Shown here: one piece after another, positions 51,370-60,295 of the stretch
Numbering within the stretch: the stretch's first letter is position 1
Layout: the number at the start of each line of letters is the position of its first letter
From: Prevotella sp.
GTDB lineage: Bacteria; Bacteroidota; Bacteroidia; Bacteroidales; Bacteroidaceae
Direction: 5' to 3'
DNA length: 64,000 bases
Assembly: GCA_022779305.1 (NCBI GenBank)
Contig: JALFSW010000074.1
Coordinates: forward strand, 1-64,000
The notes under the pieces: model-generated
Database searches by the model: none
What the model saw: the letters and a program-made list of their open reading frames with translations, nothing else
What the model was told of the DNA's origin: nothing
Program-made: the position numbers and the translations under genes

Positions 51370-51877
51370 GCATATTTTGACTGTTGAGGAGTTCAAAGAA
51401 CTCGCTCGCCCTACTTCTAAACACATAGATGATTTAGAGGTTATAACTTTCATTCGTGAATGCGAGGATATTTTTATTATACCCGCTATTGGATTGAGGA
51501 GATATAAGGCACTCAAGGAAGATGTTTTGAGCGAAGAAAATAGAATTTTGCTTGAGGGTGGCGAGTATGAAATCAATGGAGATTTAAAGAAGTGCGCAGG
51601 GTTACAAATTGCGCTTTCATACTTTGTTTACGCTAAAATGATAATGAGTGATGGTGGGCTTTTGACAAGAACGGGGCTTATGCAGCACAATGACAGCTAT
51701 GCGAGCCGTGGGGACGATAAAAACAGGGTTCGCAGGTATGATGAAGTTATGAATGTTGCAGAAGAATACTTCACAACTTGTTTGGCGTATATAAAAGCAA
51801 TAGAAAAGAAATGCGATAACGGCAAATTTGGAAGAGTGAGAGGAACGAGAATAAGAATACATTCAATTGGCGAATAA
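51359..51877 (+). CDS. Head-tail connector protein (DUF6712-like)
   Basis: The 172-residue protein is helical (LEVITFIRECEDIFIIPAIG; EKKCDNGKFGRVRGTRI) and overlaps the portal gene by 11 bases. Its size and place suit the gp6-type connector that seals the head after packaging. The DUF6712 comparison is from memory and tentative. Confidence 0.65.
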   Translation: MESKHILTVEEFKELARPTSKHIDDLEVITFIRECEDIFIIPAIGLRRYKALKEDVLSEENRILLEGGEYEINGDLKKCAGLQIALSYFVYAKMIMSDGGLLTRTGLMQHNDSYASRGDDKNRVRRYDEVMNVAEEYFTTCLAYIKAIEKKCDNGKFGRVRGTRIRIHSIGE

Positions 51878-53805
51878 TGGCAACAATAGAACAATTAAAG
51901 AATAAAGCTGATGCGGTGGCGAATGCTACGCAAATAGGCGAAAACACTGCACTACGAGTTGGCGGGGCTTTGCAGGATGCGGCAGACTTGATAGCAAAAC
52001 TTTTATCAAGTACGACCCAAAGCGTGCAAAAGATAGAAGAACTCAAACAAAGTTCCAAATCATTGATCGACAGAATAAACGCTTTGCACCAATATGTACG
52101 GCAATTTACGGAGCTGGACAATGGGCGGACGATAGACAATGTGAATGAGATTTTGAATTTCTTGCGAAACATTCACGATGATGAAACGCTGGCGGAGAAG
52201 TTGTCGGAGATTGAGGCGAAGTTGCAGACGATGGAAGAATGGTCTGGCGATGTGGGGCGTATTGGAGCGATAGAGGAGAGCGACAGGCAGCACCACGCTG
52301 TGAGGTTTGGCGGTTTCGTCAGTGGGATTGTGCAGACGGAGATGAAAAGCGTTATAAGTGTGCAGCCTTCGGAGGTGGTGTTTGCGAGTGCGATGGAAAC
52401 GTTTTTGGTGAGACGTGGCTTGCAATATTATAACTCGTGGGACACGATGGCGGAGTACAAAGACGGTGTTACGGGACATCCGCACGAAAACAAGTTGTAC
52501 TTATTGGGGCGCAAGGTGTATATATTCGATAGTGATGATGCGGACTTGCGGGAGGTAAGCGGACAGGCAATGAACGTAATAGACAGCTTGCGGGCTATCG
52601 GTGCAGCGGATGCGATAAGAAGCGGTAATCTGTTTGAGAATGCCACGTTTGCAAAGGAGGTACAGACAGCGTCGGATAATGGGGGCGGCACGGTGGAAAT
52701 GCGTGTGGGCAATGATGCAGGCTTGTCGCTGGGAGGGCAGAAGTACCTTTATATAAAGAGTGTGGGCAATACGAGGGACACAAATGCCGGTTTGCGGTAC
52801 AAAACAAAGGTGGAGAGCGGGCGGACTTACACAGCGTCTGTTTATTGCGCCCCTGTCTTTATTTCCACTTTCAAGGAGGGCGACAATGTGCGTTTGGAGA
52901 TAAAGGCATTGAGAGCGGGCAACGTTGTGGAAAGATTAGACAAAAACACAATTGCGCTTGTGCAGTCGAAAGTGTGGACGAGACACACGGAAACGTTTCA
53001 AGTTCCCACAGATTGCGACACCATCGAAATGAATGTGTGGGTATCGAAGAATGGCGAAGCGATGATAACAATGCCACAATTGGAGCTGGGGAGTGTGGCG
53101 ACAGAATGGAAACCGAGCCAAACGGAGATAGATGCGAAGCTGGGACGAATGCAAAAGGAGGATATACGCTTGACGGCTGGGGCGGTTGTTGCCGGTGGTC
53201 GTGGTGGCGTACGTGTGATGTTGGGCGATGGTGGCTTGCAGATTGGCAAGGCACAGGGCGAAGCGATGCGTACGGATATAGACGTAGCGTATAACGAAAA
53301 GGGCGAGACTGTGTTGCGCTATCTCAATAAGGATGGCAGCGTGGCAGGCGTTATCGATAAGTCGTTTTTTGCTTTGATGGGTGTTGTCGATACGTGGAGG
53401 GCTACGGAGGCTATCAAGTATGTGGGCAGTGTGCCGCCTACGTGGGAAAATGTGCCGTCGGTAACGGATAGCGGATATAATGTGTATTATGATTTTGCGT
53501 GTGGTTACACTCGTCCTGATGCGGCACGCAAGGTTTACAACCATACGAAGAAAGAGACACGCCCTTTGTTTGACGGAAAGACTTACGTAAATGTGATGGC
53601 AGGCACGGCTACGGAAGCGGAGATGGCGGATGCAGGGGCGATGATTGCGGACGGCTATTATATTTCAAAGGAGGAGGGAGAGATGGCGGTTGCAGTGAGT
53701 GATTATCCTTATAATGTGGCGAAGTCGGTATGTAGGGCTTATTACTATTACAAGGGTGGTCGTTTGCTGATGAGCGGTTTTTTAAGACGAGATATTAGTT
53801 ATTAA
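51877..53805 (+). CDS. Tail fibre-like protein with carbohydrate-binding-type domain
   Basis: The 642-residue protein starts with a helical coiled-coil region (about 1-130), then a segment with SDRQHHAVRFGGFVSGIVQT. A jelly-roll domain follows (about 245-410; SGRTYTASVYCAPV, MITMPQLELGSVATEW) typical of carbohydrate-binding modules in tail fibres. The C-terminal part is beta-rich (VVAGGRGGVRVMLGDGGLQI). It probably touches the host surface. It is joined by a one-base overlap to the connector gene. Confidence 0.75.
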   Translation: MATIEQLKNKADAVANATQIGENTALRVGGALQDAADLIAKLLSSTTQSVQKIEELKQSSKSLIDRINALHQYVRQFTELDNGRTIDNVNEILNFLRNIHDDETLAEKLSEIEAKLQTMEEWSGDVGRIGAIEESDRQHHAVRFGGFVSGIVQTEMKSVISVQPSEVVFASAMETFLVRRGLQYYNSWDTMAEYKDGVTGHPHENKLYLLGRKVYIFDSDDADLREVSGQAMNVIDSLRAIGAADAIRSGNLFENATFAKEVQTASDNGGGTVEMRVGNDAGLSLGGQKYLYIKSVGNTRDTNAGLRYKTKVESGRTYTASVYCAPVFISTFKEGDNVRLEIKALRAGNVVERLDKNTIALVQSKVWTRHTETFQVPTDCDTIEMNVWVSKNGEAMITMPQLELGSVATEWKPSQTEIDAKLGRMQKEDIRLTAGAVVAGGRGGVRVMLGDGGLQIGKAQGEAMRTDIDVAYNEKGETVLRYLNKDGSVAGVIDKSFFALMGVVDTWRATEAIKYVGSVPPTWENVPSVTDSGYNVYYDFACGYTRPDAARKVYNHTKKETRPLFDGKTYVNVMAGTATEAEMADAGAMIADGYYISKEEGEMAVAVSDYPYNVAKSVCRAYYYYKGGRLLMSGFLRRDISY

Positions 53806-53828
53806 TCCTTTTAAAAAAGAAAGAGAGT

Positions 53829-55160
53829 ATGAATTGTGGTTGCAGCAGTTACACGCACGATTTGCCTTTGATAAAAAGGCGTGTGGGTACGGATTTATTT
53901 TTGACTTATGTTCTCAAAGAGAACGGGCAAGAGGTGAACCTCTCGGAGCGTGAGGACATCAAGGTGTTTATCTTCAAGGAAGGGGCGTTCGATAGCAGGG
54001 AACGGCAGGAGAACTTCTCAGTGAGTGGGTCGTCGCTTCAATTGCAGATTAACGCAAAGGAGAACACACGCAAGGGCGTGTTCAGTATTCGGATTGAATA
54101 TAGGGTGCAGAATGCGTTGTCTGAAACGGGTTACATGGTGGTTATTCACGACATACCAACAGCGTTCGAGATTGTGGGTTCTTCTTCACAAGAGACGCTC
54201 CCAGAGAACTTGAAAGCGGAAAGCGATGTTATCCGCTTCGGTGTGGATGGGTTGGACGCATTTGAGACGTGGAAGAAGTACACGGACAGGGCGGAGGCTA
54301 CCTTTGACGATTATATGGCAGCTATCAAGGGAGAACGAGGCGAAAAAGGCGAAAAAGGTGAGCAAGGAGAAAAGGGCGAGCAAGGCGCAGCGGGTGCTGG
54401 CGGCTCGGGTGGCGAATTAGAAGCCGCTTTCCAAGAGTGGAAGATAAACAATACTAAACCTGGCACAACGCCAAAAGAGCCCTATGATAGCAAGCGTTAT
54501 ATTCGATACCTTGCAGGTGAGAAGATGATAGACGTGTGGCGAGCAAACCGATATGAAGACAAAAAGAATGAAGATTTATTGGACTTTGCGACATGGATGC
54601 TTGCTCAAAATGCGCCAGAGTTGGCACGCATTCGGTTCAAGGACAAGACGATAGAGACTTGGGCGTTAAAGAGCTTCGACAAGGAGGGGAAAGGCTATAT
54701 AACGGTTGCTGATGCTGGGAATGTGGAGCAGGCGGACTTTATGGCGGCACTCAAAAAACTACGGGGGCAAGATTTAAAATTTCTTGAGTTCGAATATTTT
54801 ACGAAGGTACAAGAAATATCGGAATATGACACGCCAATATACCCAGGAAGTCAGACGTTTAAATGGGTTGCGTTCCCTAAGTCGCTGAAAAAAGTGCATT
54901 TGCGTACATCTAGCAACGCAAATAATAGATGGGGTGTTGCTATAGGGATGCCAACGGAAGTGTTAATCCTCCAAGCACCCGTTACGTTCTATAGTTACCC
55001 GATTCTTGAAGTGGATTTATCAAGAAGCGGGAATAGACCCGTCTACAATCCCATAACAGGCAAGACGGAAAGTGTGTATGTCAAAAACGAACAGGCTGAA
55101 CCATATATAACGATAAATGGATTTTATCGGACTAACGAAAGTTTGCCAGATGATTTTTAA
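53829..55160 (+). CDS. Tail fibre/upper baseplate protein with collagen-like stretch
   Basis: The 443-residue protein opens with a BppU-like domain (VGTDLFLTYVLKENGQEVNL; IKVFIFKEGAF) that attaches fibres to the baseplate. It holds a Gly-x-y collagen-like segment near residues 162-185 (GERGEKGEKGEQGEKGEQG) and ends in a leucine-rich-repeat-like receptor region (LKFLEFEYFTKVQEISEY). Collagen-like spacers are common in fibres. This is the likely second host-recognition protein. Confidence 0.75.
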   Translation: MNCGCSSYTHDLPLIKRRVGTDLFLTYVLKENGQEVNLSEREDIKVFIFKEGAFDSRERQENFSVSGSSLQLQINAKENTRKGVFSIRIEYRVQNALSETGYMVVIHDIPTAFEIVGSSSQETLPENLKAESDVIRFGVDGLDAFETWKKYTDRAEATFDDYMAAIKGERGEKGEKGEQGEKGEQGAAGAGGSGGELEAAFQEWKINNTKPGTTPKEPYDSKRYIRYLAGEKMIDVWRANRYEDKKNEDLLDFATWMLAQNAPELARIRFKDKTIETWALKSFDKEGKGYITVADAGNVEQADFMAALKKLRGQDLKFLEFEYFTKVQEISEYDTPIYPGSQTFKWVAFPKSLKKVHLRTSSNANNRWGVAIGMPTEVLILQAPVTFYSYPILEVDLSRSGNRPVYNPITGKTESVYVKNEQAEPYITINGFYRTNESLPDDF

Positions 55161-55177
55161 AAATAAAAATAACAAAG

Positions 55178-55648
55178 ATGATACAACACTTCAAACAATT
55201 GATTACCGACCACGGCATGCAGAGCTTGTTTGCTGTGGTTACACTTTGTTCCTTTGTCGTTTTTGTTGCGATGGCTGTAGACCTCGTAAGCGGCTGGTAT
55301 AAAGCGAAATTACGAAAGGAGGCACACACCTCTACAGCCTTATCAAGGACAGTTCTGAAGCTCATCCTATATCAAGGGTCGCTAACGATTACTTGTGGGA
55401 TGGATATAATGATACACGTCTCGCACGTGTGGGGACTGTTAAAAGTTCCGCTGCTCGAAGCCGTTCCCGTGGTTACGATACTCTGGGCGATGTTCCTCTG
55501 TAGCATCGAATGGCTATCGGTAAGGGAAAAAGCAGATGAGAAGATGAAAAAACAGATGAACACGCAGGCGAAGTTAGTCGTCGATATGGCGGAGGAACTC
55601 GCAAGACGTAAAGGAATAAAAATAGACTTAAACGGAGACGGGAAATGA
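55178..55648 (+). CDS. Phage holin
   Basis: The 156-residue protein has three or four membrane spans: SLFAVVTLCSFVVFVAMAVD, a second near YQGSLTITCGMDIMI and a third in VPVVTILWAMFLCS. A charged tail follows (REKADEKMKKQM). This is the layout of the Holin_4-type family in Bacteroidota phages. It would open the inner membrane to end infection. It overlaps the DUF5675 gene by four bases. Confidence 0.85.
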   Translation: MIQHFKQLITDHGMQSLFAVVTLCSFVVFVAMAVDLVSGWYKAKLRKEAHTSTALSRTVLKLILYQGSLTITCGMDIMIHVSHVWGLLKVPLLEAVPVVTILWAMFLCSIEWLSVREKADEKMKKQMNTQAKLVVDMAEELARRKGIKIDLNGDGK

Positions 55649-56076
55649 AGATAGAAGTAAGACGAATTGCACGGAAAGCAAGTTACACGATAGGGCGTAT
55701 GTTCATAGATGGTAAGTACTTCTGTGATACGCTCGAGGATGTAGACAGAGGATTGACCTCACTGATGACAACCGAAGAAGTGGCAAAGGTGAAGAAGAAA
55801 GGCGCAACGGCAATACCAACGGGGGTGTATAATGTAGCTTACACATACTCCCCCAAGTTTGGGCGGCAGATGCCCCTACTTTTGGGGGTGAAAGGATTTG
55901 AAGCGATTCGCATCCACAGCGGCAATTCGGACAAAGACACCGAGGGTTGCATATTGGTGGGGCGCAATACGCAAGTAGGACGATTGACGGAAAGCAAATT
56001 TACGTTTGAGAAATTGAATGCGATGCTGCAAACCGAGATAGCAAAAGGTCGGTCGGTGGTTGTTGAGGTAATGTAA
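55645..56076 (+). CDS. DUF5675-family putative endolysin
   Basis: The 143-residue protein carries the DUF5675 pattern: YTIGRMFIDGKYFCDTLEDV, IPTGVYNVAYTYSPKFGRQ and the conserved IRIHSGNSDKDTEGCILVG, where His, Ser and Cys resemble an L,D-transpeptidase-like site. Next to a holin it probably acts on the cell wall. Cell-wall activity for this family is inferred, not proven. Confidence 0.8.
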   Translation: MKIEVRRIARKASYTIGRMFIDGKYFCDTLEDVDRGLTSLMTTEEVAKVKKKGATAIPTGVYNVAYTYSPKFGRQMPLLLGVKGFEAIRIHSGNSDKDTEGCILVGRNTQVGRLTESKFTFEKLNAMLQTEIAKGRSVVVEVM

Positions 56077-56118
56077 GCGGCGACAAATTAGTAAAAATTA
56101 TAAAAGTGAATAAAACGT

Positions 56119-56185
56119 GTACCCGAAACCGCCATTTCGTACGCATATCGTTTCAATGTGGGTGTGATTTTGGCGTTTTGGGTAC
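56119..56185. other. Interrupted inverted repeat before the spanin gene
   Basis: GTACCCGAAACCGCCA (56119-56134) pairs with TGGCGTTTTGGGTAC (56171-56185) with one bulge, around a 36-base middle. It fills the gap between the putative endolysin and spanin genes and could act as a terminator or a translation delay. Confidence 0.5.
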
Positions 56186-56209
56186 ATATCAAAAAGAAAG
56201 GAAAACGAG

Positions 56210-56725
56210 ATGAAATCGAAAATATTTTGTATCTTTGCAGTGGCTTTGCTGATGTTGGCAGGCGTGGGGTGTAGTCGCAAAATGGTTGTGCCTATCGAGC
56301 GCACAACAACCGACACGATAATCCGCCTACGAATAGACAGCATAAGGACACACGACACGCTTATCGTTACACGTACGGCAATTGTTCGCGATACGCTTTT
56401 GGTTCACGATAGTATCGTAATCACATTGACCGAAGCAGGCGAGGAAAAGATGCGCTACGTATATAGAAACATCGAGCGCACACGCACGACAGACAATACG
56501 GAAGCCGTACGCCAAACGAAAGACCAAACGAGGATAACAAACGACAGCACAGCCGCACGGCACGCTGAACGCACAGAAGTCCCTATAATGATAGAAAAAC
56601 CTTTGCCGTGGTACAAGAGAGCTTTGCAGACGCTGGGAGCTTTATTGGTGGTGGTCGTGGTGCTTATTGCGGTTGTGCCTTTGGCGAGGTTCATCGTCAG
56701 TTGGATAAGATTTAAAAGAAAATAG
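56210..56725 (+). CDS. Putative unimolecular spanin
   Basis: The 171-residue product has a lipoprotein signal with lipobox (LLMLAGVGC), a periplasmic charged segment rich in Thr, Arg and Asp (RTHDTLIVTRTAIVRDTLLV) and a C-terminal membrane span (TLGALLVVVVVLIAVVPLAR). Outer-membrane lipid anchor plus inner-membrane span in one protein is the architecture of u-spanins such as T1 gp11, which fuse the two membranes in the last lysis step. It ends the lysis cassette. Confidence 0.75.
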   Translation: MKSKIFCIFAVALLMLAGVGCSRKMVVPIERTTTDTIIRLRIDSIRTHDTLIVTRTAIVRDTLLVHDSIVITLTEAGEEKMRYVYRNIERTRTTDNTEAVRQTKDQTRITNDSTAARHAERTEVPIMIEKPLPWYKRALQTLGALLVVVVVLIAVVPLARFIVSWIRFKRK

Positions 56726-56779
56726 ATTGTCTTTTTTGATAGTCTTTCAATTGTTAAAATTGTTATTTTATATTTGCAG

Positions 56780-56815
56780 AGCCACATTCGTTGCGAAATG
56801 AGTGTGGCTTTTTTT
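56780..56815 (+). terminator. Terminator at the right end of the prophage genes
   Basis: AGCCACA and TGTGGCT form a 7-base stem, followed by a run of seven T, 55 bases past the spanin stop. A perfect -7 element (TATATTTG, 56769-56776) lies just before it, so a very short transcript is also possible. The bases from here to attR show nothing recognisable. Confidence 0.7.
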
Positions 56816-56936
56816 ATTGTTCATCACATCTTTTTCAAGCATCAAATTTTGTATTTTTGTTGCTGTTTCGTTGCTTTCTGATGAATGAAATTTTTCTTAC
56901 CATTTGTATATCAATTGATTATGATAGATGTATTGC

Positions 56937-56951
56937 AGTTGCAACACAACT
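56937..56951. other. attR core
   Basis: AGTTGCAACACAACT, identical to the attL core at 15558-15572. To its right begins host repeat sequence (GAGCCTCACTTGC). Confidence 0.8.
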
Positions 56952-56964
56952 GAGCCTCACTTGC
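56937..56964. repeat. Right half of the GCAAGTGAG-family repeat split by the prophage (copy c)
   Basis: AACTGAGCCTCACTTGC is the inverted closing arm missing from the left half at 15523-15572. Joining the halves at the core gives a 63-base element with the layout of the intact copy at 1005-1065. Confidence 0.85.
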
Positions 56965-57075
56965 AAAGTCACTCTTTTTTACTTCCTTCTTTTTGTGGAT
57001 TTGTGGCTTATTTTCAAATACTTATGTAAAATTTTCATCTGTGATAGAATGCAATGCTCCAAATGAGCCATACAT

Positions 57076-58200
57076 TCACGCCATGAGATGATAACATCCA
57101 CCCGCCAATGTTCTGACGATACCTTTCATTTCCAATTCAAAGAGAAGGGCAGAAAGTTGGGAAATGGGTATGGTGGTTTTTGCCGACAAAAGGTTGATTT
57201 GCAGATCGTTGTTTTTCTTGAGCGCATGAATGATGGTGGTTTCTTCGGGCGATAAATTAGGGAAAAGGCTGCGCTCAATGCCCCGTTTTTTGGCTTCTGC
57301 CAAGCGCAAATCATTTTCCCAATTCATCATCTGGAGCAAGTCGGAAGCCGAAGTGAGCAATGCGGCAGCGTTCTTCTGTATTAAACGATTGCATCCCTCG
57401 CTGTAAGGTGCACCAATGTTTCCTGGAAAGGCAAACACTTCTCGATCGTAGGCTTGCGCTATTTCGCATGTAATCAGCCCACCTCCTTTGCGTGCCGACT
57501 CAACCAGCAATGTTGCGTCTGCCATACCCGCAATGATGCGGTTGCGCTGAATGAAGTTGCGCGCTACTGGTTGCGTTCGTGTTGGAAATTCGGTGAGCAA
57601 TCCTCCTTGTTGAACCATGCGCGCTGCTGTGTCACGATGCAAACGAGGATAGAGGTCATCTAATCCGTGCGCAAGCACCCCCACTGTCTCAAAACCATTT
57701 TCGAGCGCATCTCTGTGGGCAGCAATGTCCACCCCATAAGCCAATCCACTCACGATGAGCATGTCGGGGCAAGCCTGCTTCAGTTCGGTAAGCAACTCAC
57801 TGATGCGATCGCGTCCATAAGAAGTGCAGTGTCGTGTGCCGACAATGCTCAACACATGGCGAGGGTTAAGGTTTCCATTGCCGTAGTAATAAACCACCAA
57901 CGGAGCATCTACACATTCTTTGAGCCTTTGCGGATAGTCGAGATCGTTGAAACAGAAGGCTTTAATACCCATCGACTGAATTTTCTCTGCCTCGTATTCA
58001 GCTCTTTCCAATGCCTTGTCGATATTTTTCATTGCCTCGATGAATTGCGGATGAGCGTCTGGAAAAAGGTCGGTGATGTTGTGGCAGTTGTCTATGATGC
58101 AAGTTGCCGAGCCTGCCCGTTTATACACCTCAAGCAAACCAATGAGGTTGAAATAGGGTAGGCGGGTTAGGGCAATGGTGTATAGGGTTTCTGGCTGCAT
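57076..58200 (-). CDS. dprA: DNA-processing protein DprA
   Basis: From ATG 58200 the product has 374 residues. It contains the Rossmann-like DprA core (LSIVGTRHCTSYGRDRI; IIAGMADATLLVESARKGGG; CEIAQAYDREVFAFPGNIG), an N-terminal helical region and a C-terminal winged helix (ISQLSALLFELEMKGIV). DprA binds single-stranded DNA entering by transformation and loads RecA. Length is normal. It heads nothing obvious; the next genes on the same strand are the thioesterase and DUF2851 genes upstream. Confidence 0.93.
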   Translation of the reverse strand: MQPETLYTIALTRLPYFNLIGLLEVYKRAGSATCIIDNCHNITDLFPDAHPQFIEAMKNIDKALERAEYEAEKIQSMGIKAFCFNDLDYPQRLKECVDAPLVVYYYGNGNLNPRHVLSIVGTRHCTSYGRDRISELLTELKQACPDMLIVSGLAYGVDIAAHRDALENGFETVGVLAHGLDDLYPRLHRDTAARMVQQGGLLTEFPTRTQPVARNFIQRNRIIAGMADATLLVESARKGGGLITCEIAQAYDREVFAFPGNIGAPYSEGCNRLIQKNAAALLTSASDLLQMMNWENDLRLAEAKKRGIERSLFPNLSPEETTIIHALKKNNDLQINLLSAKTTIPISQLSALLFELEMKGIVRTLAGGCYHLMA

Positions 58201-58228
58201 ACCTTTGCGCAATGTTTGATGTTATAAA

Positions 58229-58421
58229 CCCAAATCGCTTATTAGACCGTTAGGGTTTCCTTTTTGTTTTATTTATTAACTTTCCAACTGCTTACATCTG
58301 CTTGCTGGCATCTTCTTCATCGTTTTCTCTTGAAGTAGCCCGCTACATCTGCGGGAAAACGCTGAACAATCTGCACAGGCCATCAGACGCAATCCGTTTG
58401 GTCTCTAATGACCGAATTGGG
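58229..58421. repeat. Dispersed repeat with terminal inverted repeats, long form (copy D)
   Basis: The ends are CCCAAATCGCTTATTAGACC and GGTCTCTAATGACCGAATTG. The interior is highly similar to the copy at 15221-15412, including CTTGAAGTAGCCCGCTACAT and CAATCTGCACAGGCCATCAG. It separates dprA from the thioesterase gene. Confidence 0.78.
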
Positions 58422-58436
58422 ATAAATAGGCAGGGA

Positions 58437-58856
58437 CTAAGGAATATCAATGACTTTCGAGAATGCCTCATCATAGTCTTTGCTGTTGCCCAAGCGTCCG
58501 TTGATGAGTGTAACGAGTTCCACCTGTGCATGGAAAGAAAGCCGTTCGTCGCTTGCTCGATAAAGATCATGGGTGAAAACATAGCGTATGCCCTCTTTTT
58601 TGAGTCCCATGCGAGAAATAAACTCATCGTCGCAACGCAAAGGTGTTTTGTATTCGAGCTGCATCCGTGCAACAACGGGGTCTACGCCCTTATCGTGGAG
58701 GTCGGAAAAGCTCACGTTTAAAGAACGCAAGAAACGGTGGCGTGTGTGTTCGGTGTAATGCAGATAGTTTGCATTGTTGACAATACCTTGAATGTCGCAT
58801 TCGTAATCGCGTACTTCCATGCGTGTTTCAAAGATGTAATTTGTTTTTGTTTTCAT
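58437..58856 (-). CDS. Acyl-CoA thioesterase, hot-dog fold (YbgC-like)
   Basis: The 139-residue protein has the hot-dog signature VRDYECDIQGIVNNANYLHY followed by TEHTRHRFL, the region where the catalytic Asp or equivalent and the Asn-Asn-Ala-Asn turn lie. It would hydrolyse acyl-CoA or acyl-ACP thioesters. Its stop codon lies 15 bases from the long repeat element. The DUF2851 gene lies four bases upstream, so the two are co-transcribed. Confidence 0.87.
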   Translation of the reverse strand: MKTKTNYIFETRMEVRDYECDIQGIVNNANYLHYTEHTRHRFLRSLNVSFSDLHDKGVDPVVARMQLEYKTPLRCDDEFISRMGLKKEGIRYVFTHDLYRASDERLSFHAQVELVTLINGRLGNSKDYDEAFSKVIDIP

Positions 58857-58860
58857 ATAC

Positions 58861-60156
58861 TTATTTTGCTTTTAAATATTCATAGCCAATTCGGCAGCGT
58901 AAGCAATCTCGCCTGTCGCAATAGGCTTTTTTGAGTTGTATCAGTGCTTGAGAGTCGCCAGAAGTTTTAGCGACAAAACCAGTGTCTTTCCATAGGTTGA
59001 TGATATGGTTTCGTTCTGGCTTCAGTTGGTCGGCAAATGCAAAACTTCTGTTGCAGAATGCTTCCACGGAACGATGTCTTCCGTAGGCAAAGAGCAACGG
59101 AATAACCGTATTGATAATGATCAGGTGGCGGGAAGCAAGCGACAGCTGTTTTTCGCTTTTTTTGCTTTCGTTGCCGAAGGAGTAATGGTTGTGCCAATAG
59201 GGTGTTGCGCATGTACAGAGCAATTGTTCCACTTCTTGGATGGTTTGACATTCGAGAAGACACGAAAAGCTCGCCCTGCGTTCATAGAAAAGCTGGGCAA
59301 GCTGTGCAATACGAATGTGTGGGAAGTTCTGCGGACGTAGACGGAGGAAGCGCCAAAGACTTCCGTTCATCGGTTGAAGGGAAAACTTGTGGGCAAGATA
59401 GCAATATTCCGCTCTTAAACGCAAGAAATAAGCATCCGAAGCGGCACTTTCTCGGTGGCGTTCGGGTAGGTTTTCGAGGGTTAATAGTCCTGCTTGTCCC
59501 ATGAACAATGCCTCGATTTGAAAGAGATCATCGCTGTGGTGTGCCACAATATTGAGTGGAATGCAAGCCGCCCATGTCTCGAATGCATCGCCATTGATGC
59601 CAAAACCAAAATTGCGTGCAAGCGTAACGAAGTAGGTTGAAGCCCAGTCGCCTTGGCATTTTTCAAGTCGTTGAAGGATGGTGGTGGTGCGTGTTTCAAG
59701 TCGTTCGGTCTGAAGCGCATTCATCCACGAATGCAGAAACAAGGCGGAGAGGGTCGGAATGATTTTGTAGCAAGGTGGATAATGGTCGGTGGCAAGCAAA
59801 GTTTGATAATTTGCTGCAACATGAGGCGGAATTTTCAGTAGCATCTGCGGAATCAAATCGCCCTTAGATGTGCGGGCTGTGGCGTCGGCTTGCGCCACAA
59901 CGTGAAGGATTACGTTGTCATAATGTGGGTCTTTTTCATGTCTGTGTGTATACCATTCCGAGGCTTTGAGGTGTATTTCAACGTTGCCTATCCATATTGT
60001 ATCGTCTATTTTCACCTTTGCATTGAAAAAATCAGGACCTGCATTGCGATTTTGCAAACCACAATCGATGACTTCTATGGTTTGTCCGTTAGTGGTTTGC
60101 AGTTCACCGAGTGGGAAAAGCCGATGTTTCCAGACGTAATGGAGTAATAGTTCCAT
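58861..60156 (-). CDS. DUF2851 family protein
   Basis: The 431-residue protein shows the DUF2851 pattern: MELLLHYVWKHRLFPLGELQ, then VIDCGLQNRNAGPDFFNAKV and IGNVEIHLKASEWYTH, with conserved Asp, Glu and His residues that hint at a nuclease-like fold. The C-terminal half has four Cys near the end (DRRDCLRCRIGYEYL). The family is widespread in Bacteroidota with no known function. Confidence 0.88.
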   Translation of the reverse strand: MELLLHYVWKHRLFPLGELQTTNGQTIEVIDCGLQNRNAGPDFFNAKVKIDDTIWIGNVEIHLKASEWYTHRHEKDPHYDNVILHVVAQADATARTSKGDLIPQMLLKIPPHVAANYQTLLATDHYPPCYKIIPTLSALFLHSWMNALQTERLETRTTTILQRLEKCQGDWASTYFVTLARNFGFGINGDAFETWAACIPLNIVAHHSDDLFQIEALFMGQAGLLTLENLPERHRESAASDAYFLRLRAEYCYLAHKFSLQPMNGSLWRFLRLRPQNFPHIRIAQLAQLFYERRASFSCLLECQTIQEVEQLLCTCATPYWHNHYSFGNESKKSEKQLSLASRHLIIINTVIPLLFAYGRHRSVEAFCNRSFAFADQLKPERNHIINLWKDTGFVAKTSGDSQALIQLKKAYCDRRDCLRCRIGYEYLKAK

Positions 60157-60181
60157 AATTAGATTACGGGTATTGAACGAG

Positions 60182-60189
60182 CAAATATA
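60182..60189 (-). promoter_or_regulatory. -7 element before the DUF2851-thioesterase genes
   Basis: TATATTTG on the minus strand, 26 bases before the start codon. No TTTG is visible at the expected upstream place. Confidence 0.45.
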
Positions 60190-60240
60190 CTAAAATATCT
60201 TGAGACTGTGTGCTTTTGGACTTAAAAATAATAAATATAT

Positions 60241-60271
60241 TTTGCATTGTCTTTTAATTCTACTACCTTTG
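60241..60271 (+). promoter_or_regulatory. Promoter of dapB
   Basis: TTTG, 19 bases, TACCTTTG, a full consensus match, 24 bases before the dapB ATG. Confidence 0.7.
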
Positions 60272-60295
60272 CAAAGATAAAATAAGGACTTGATA

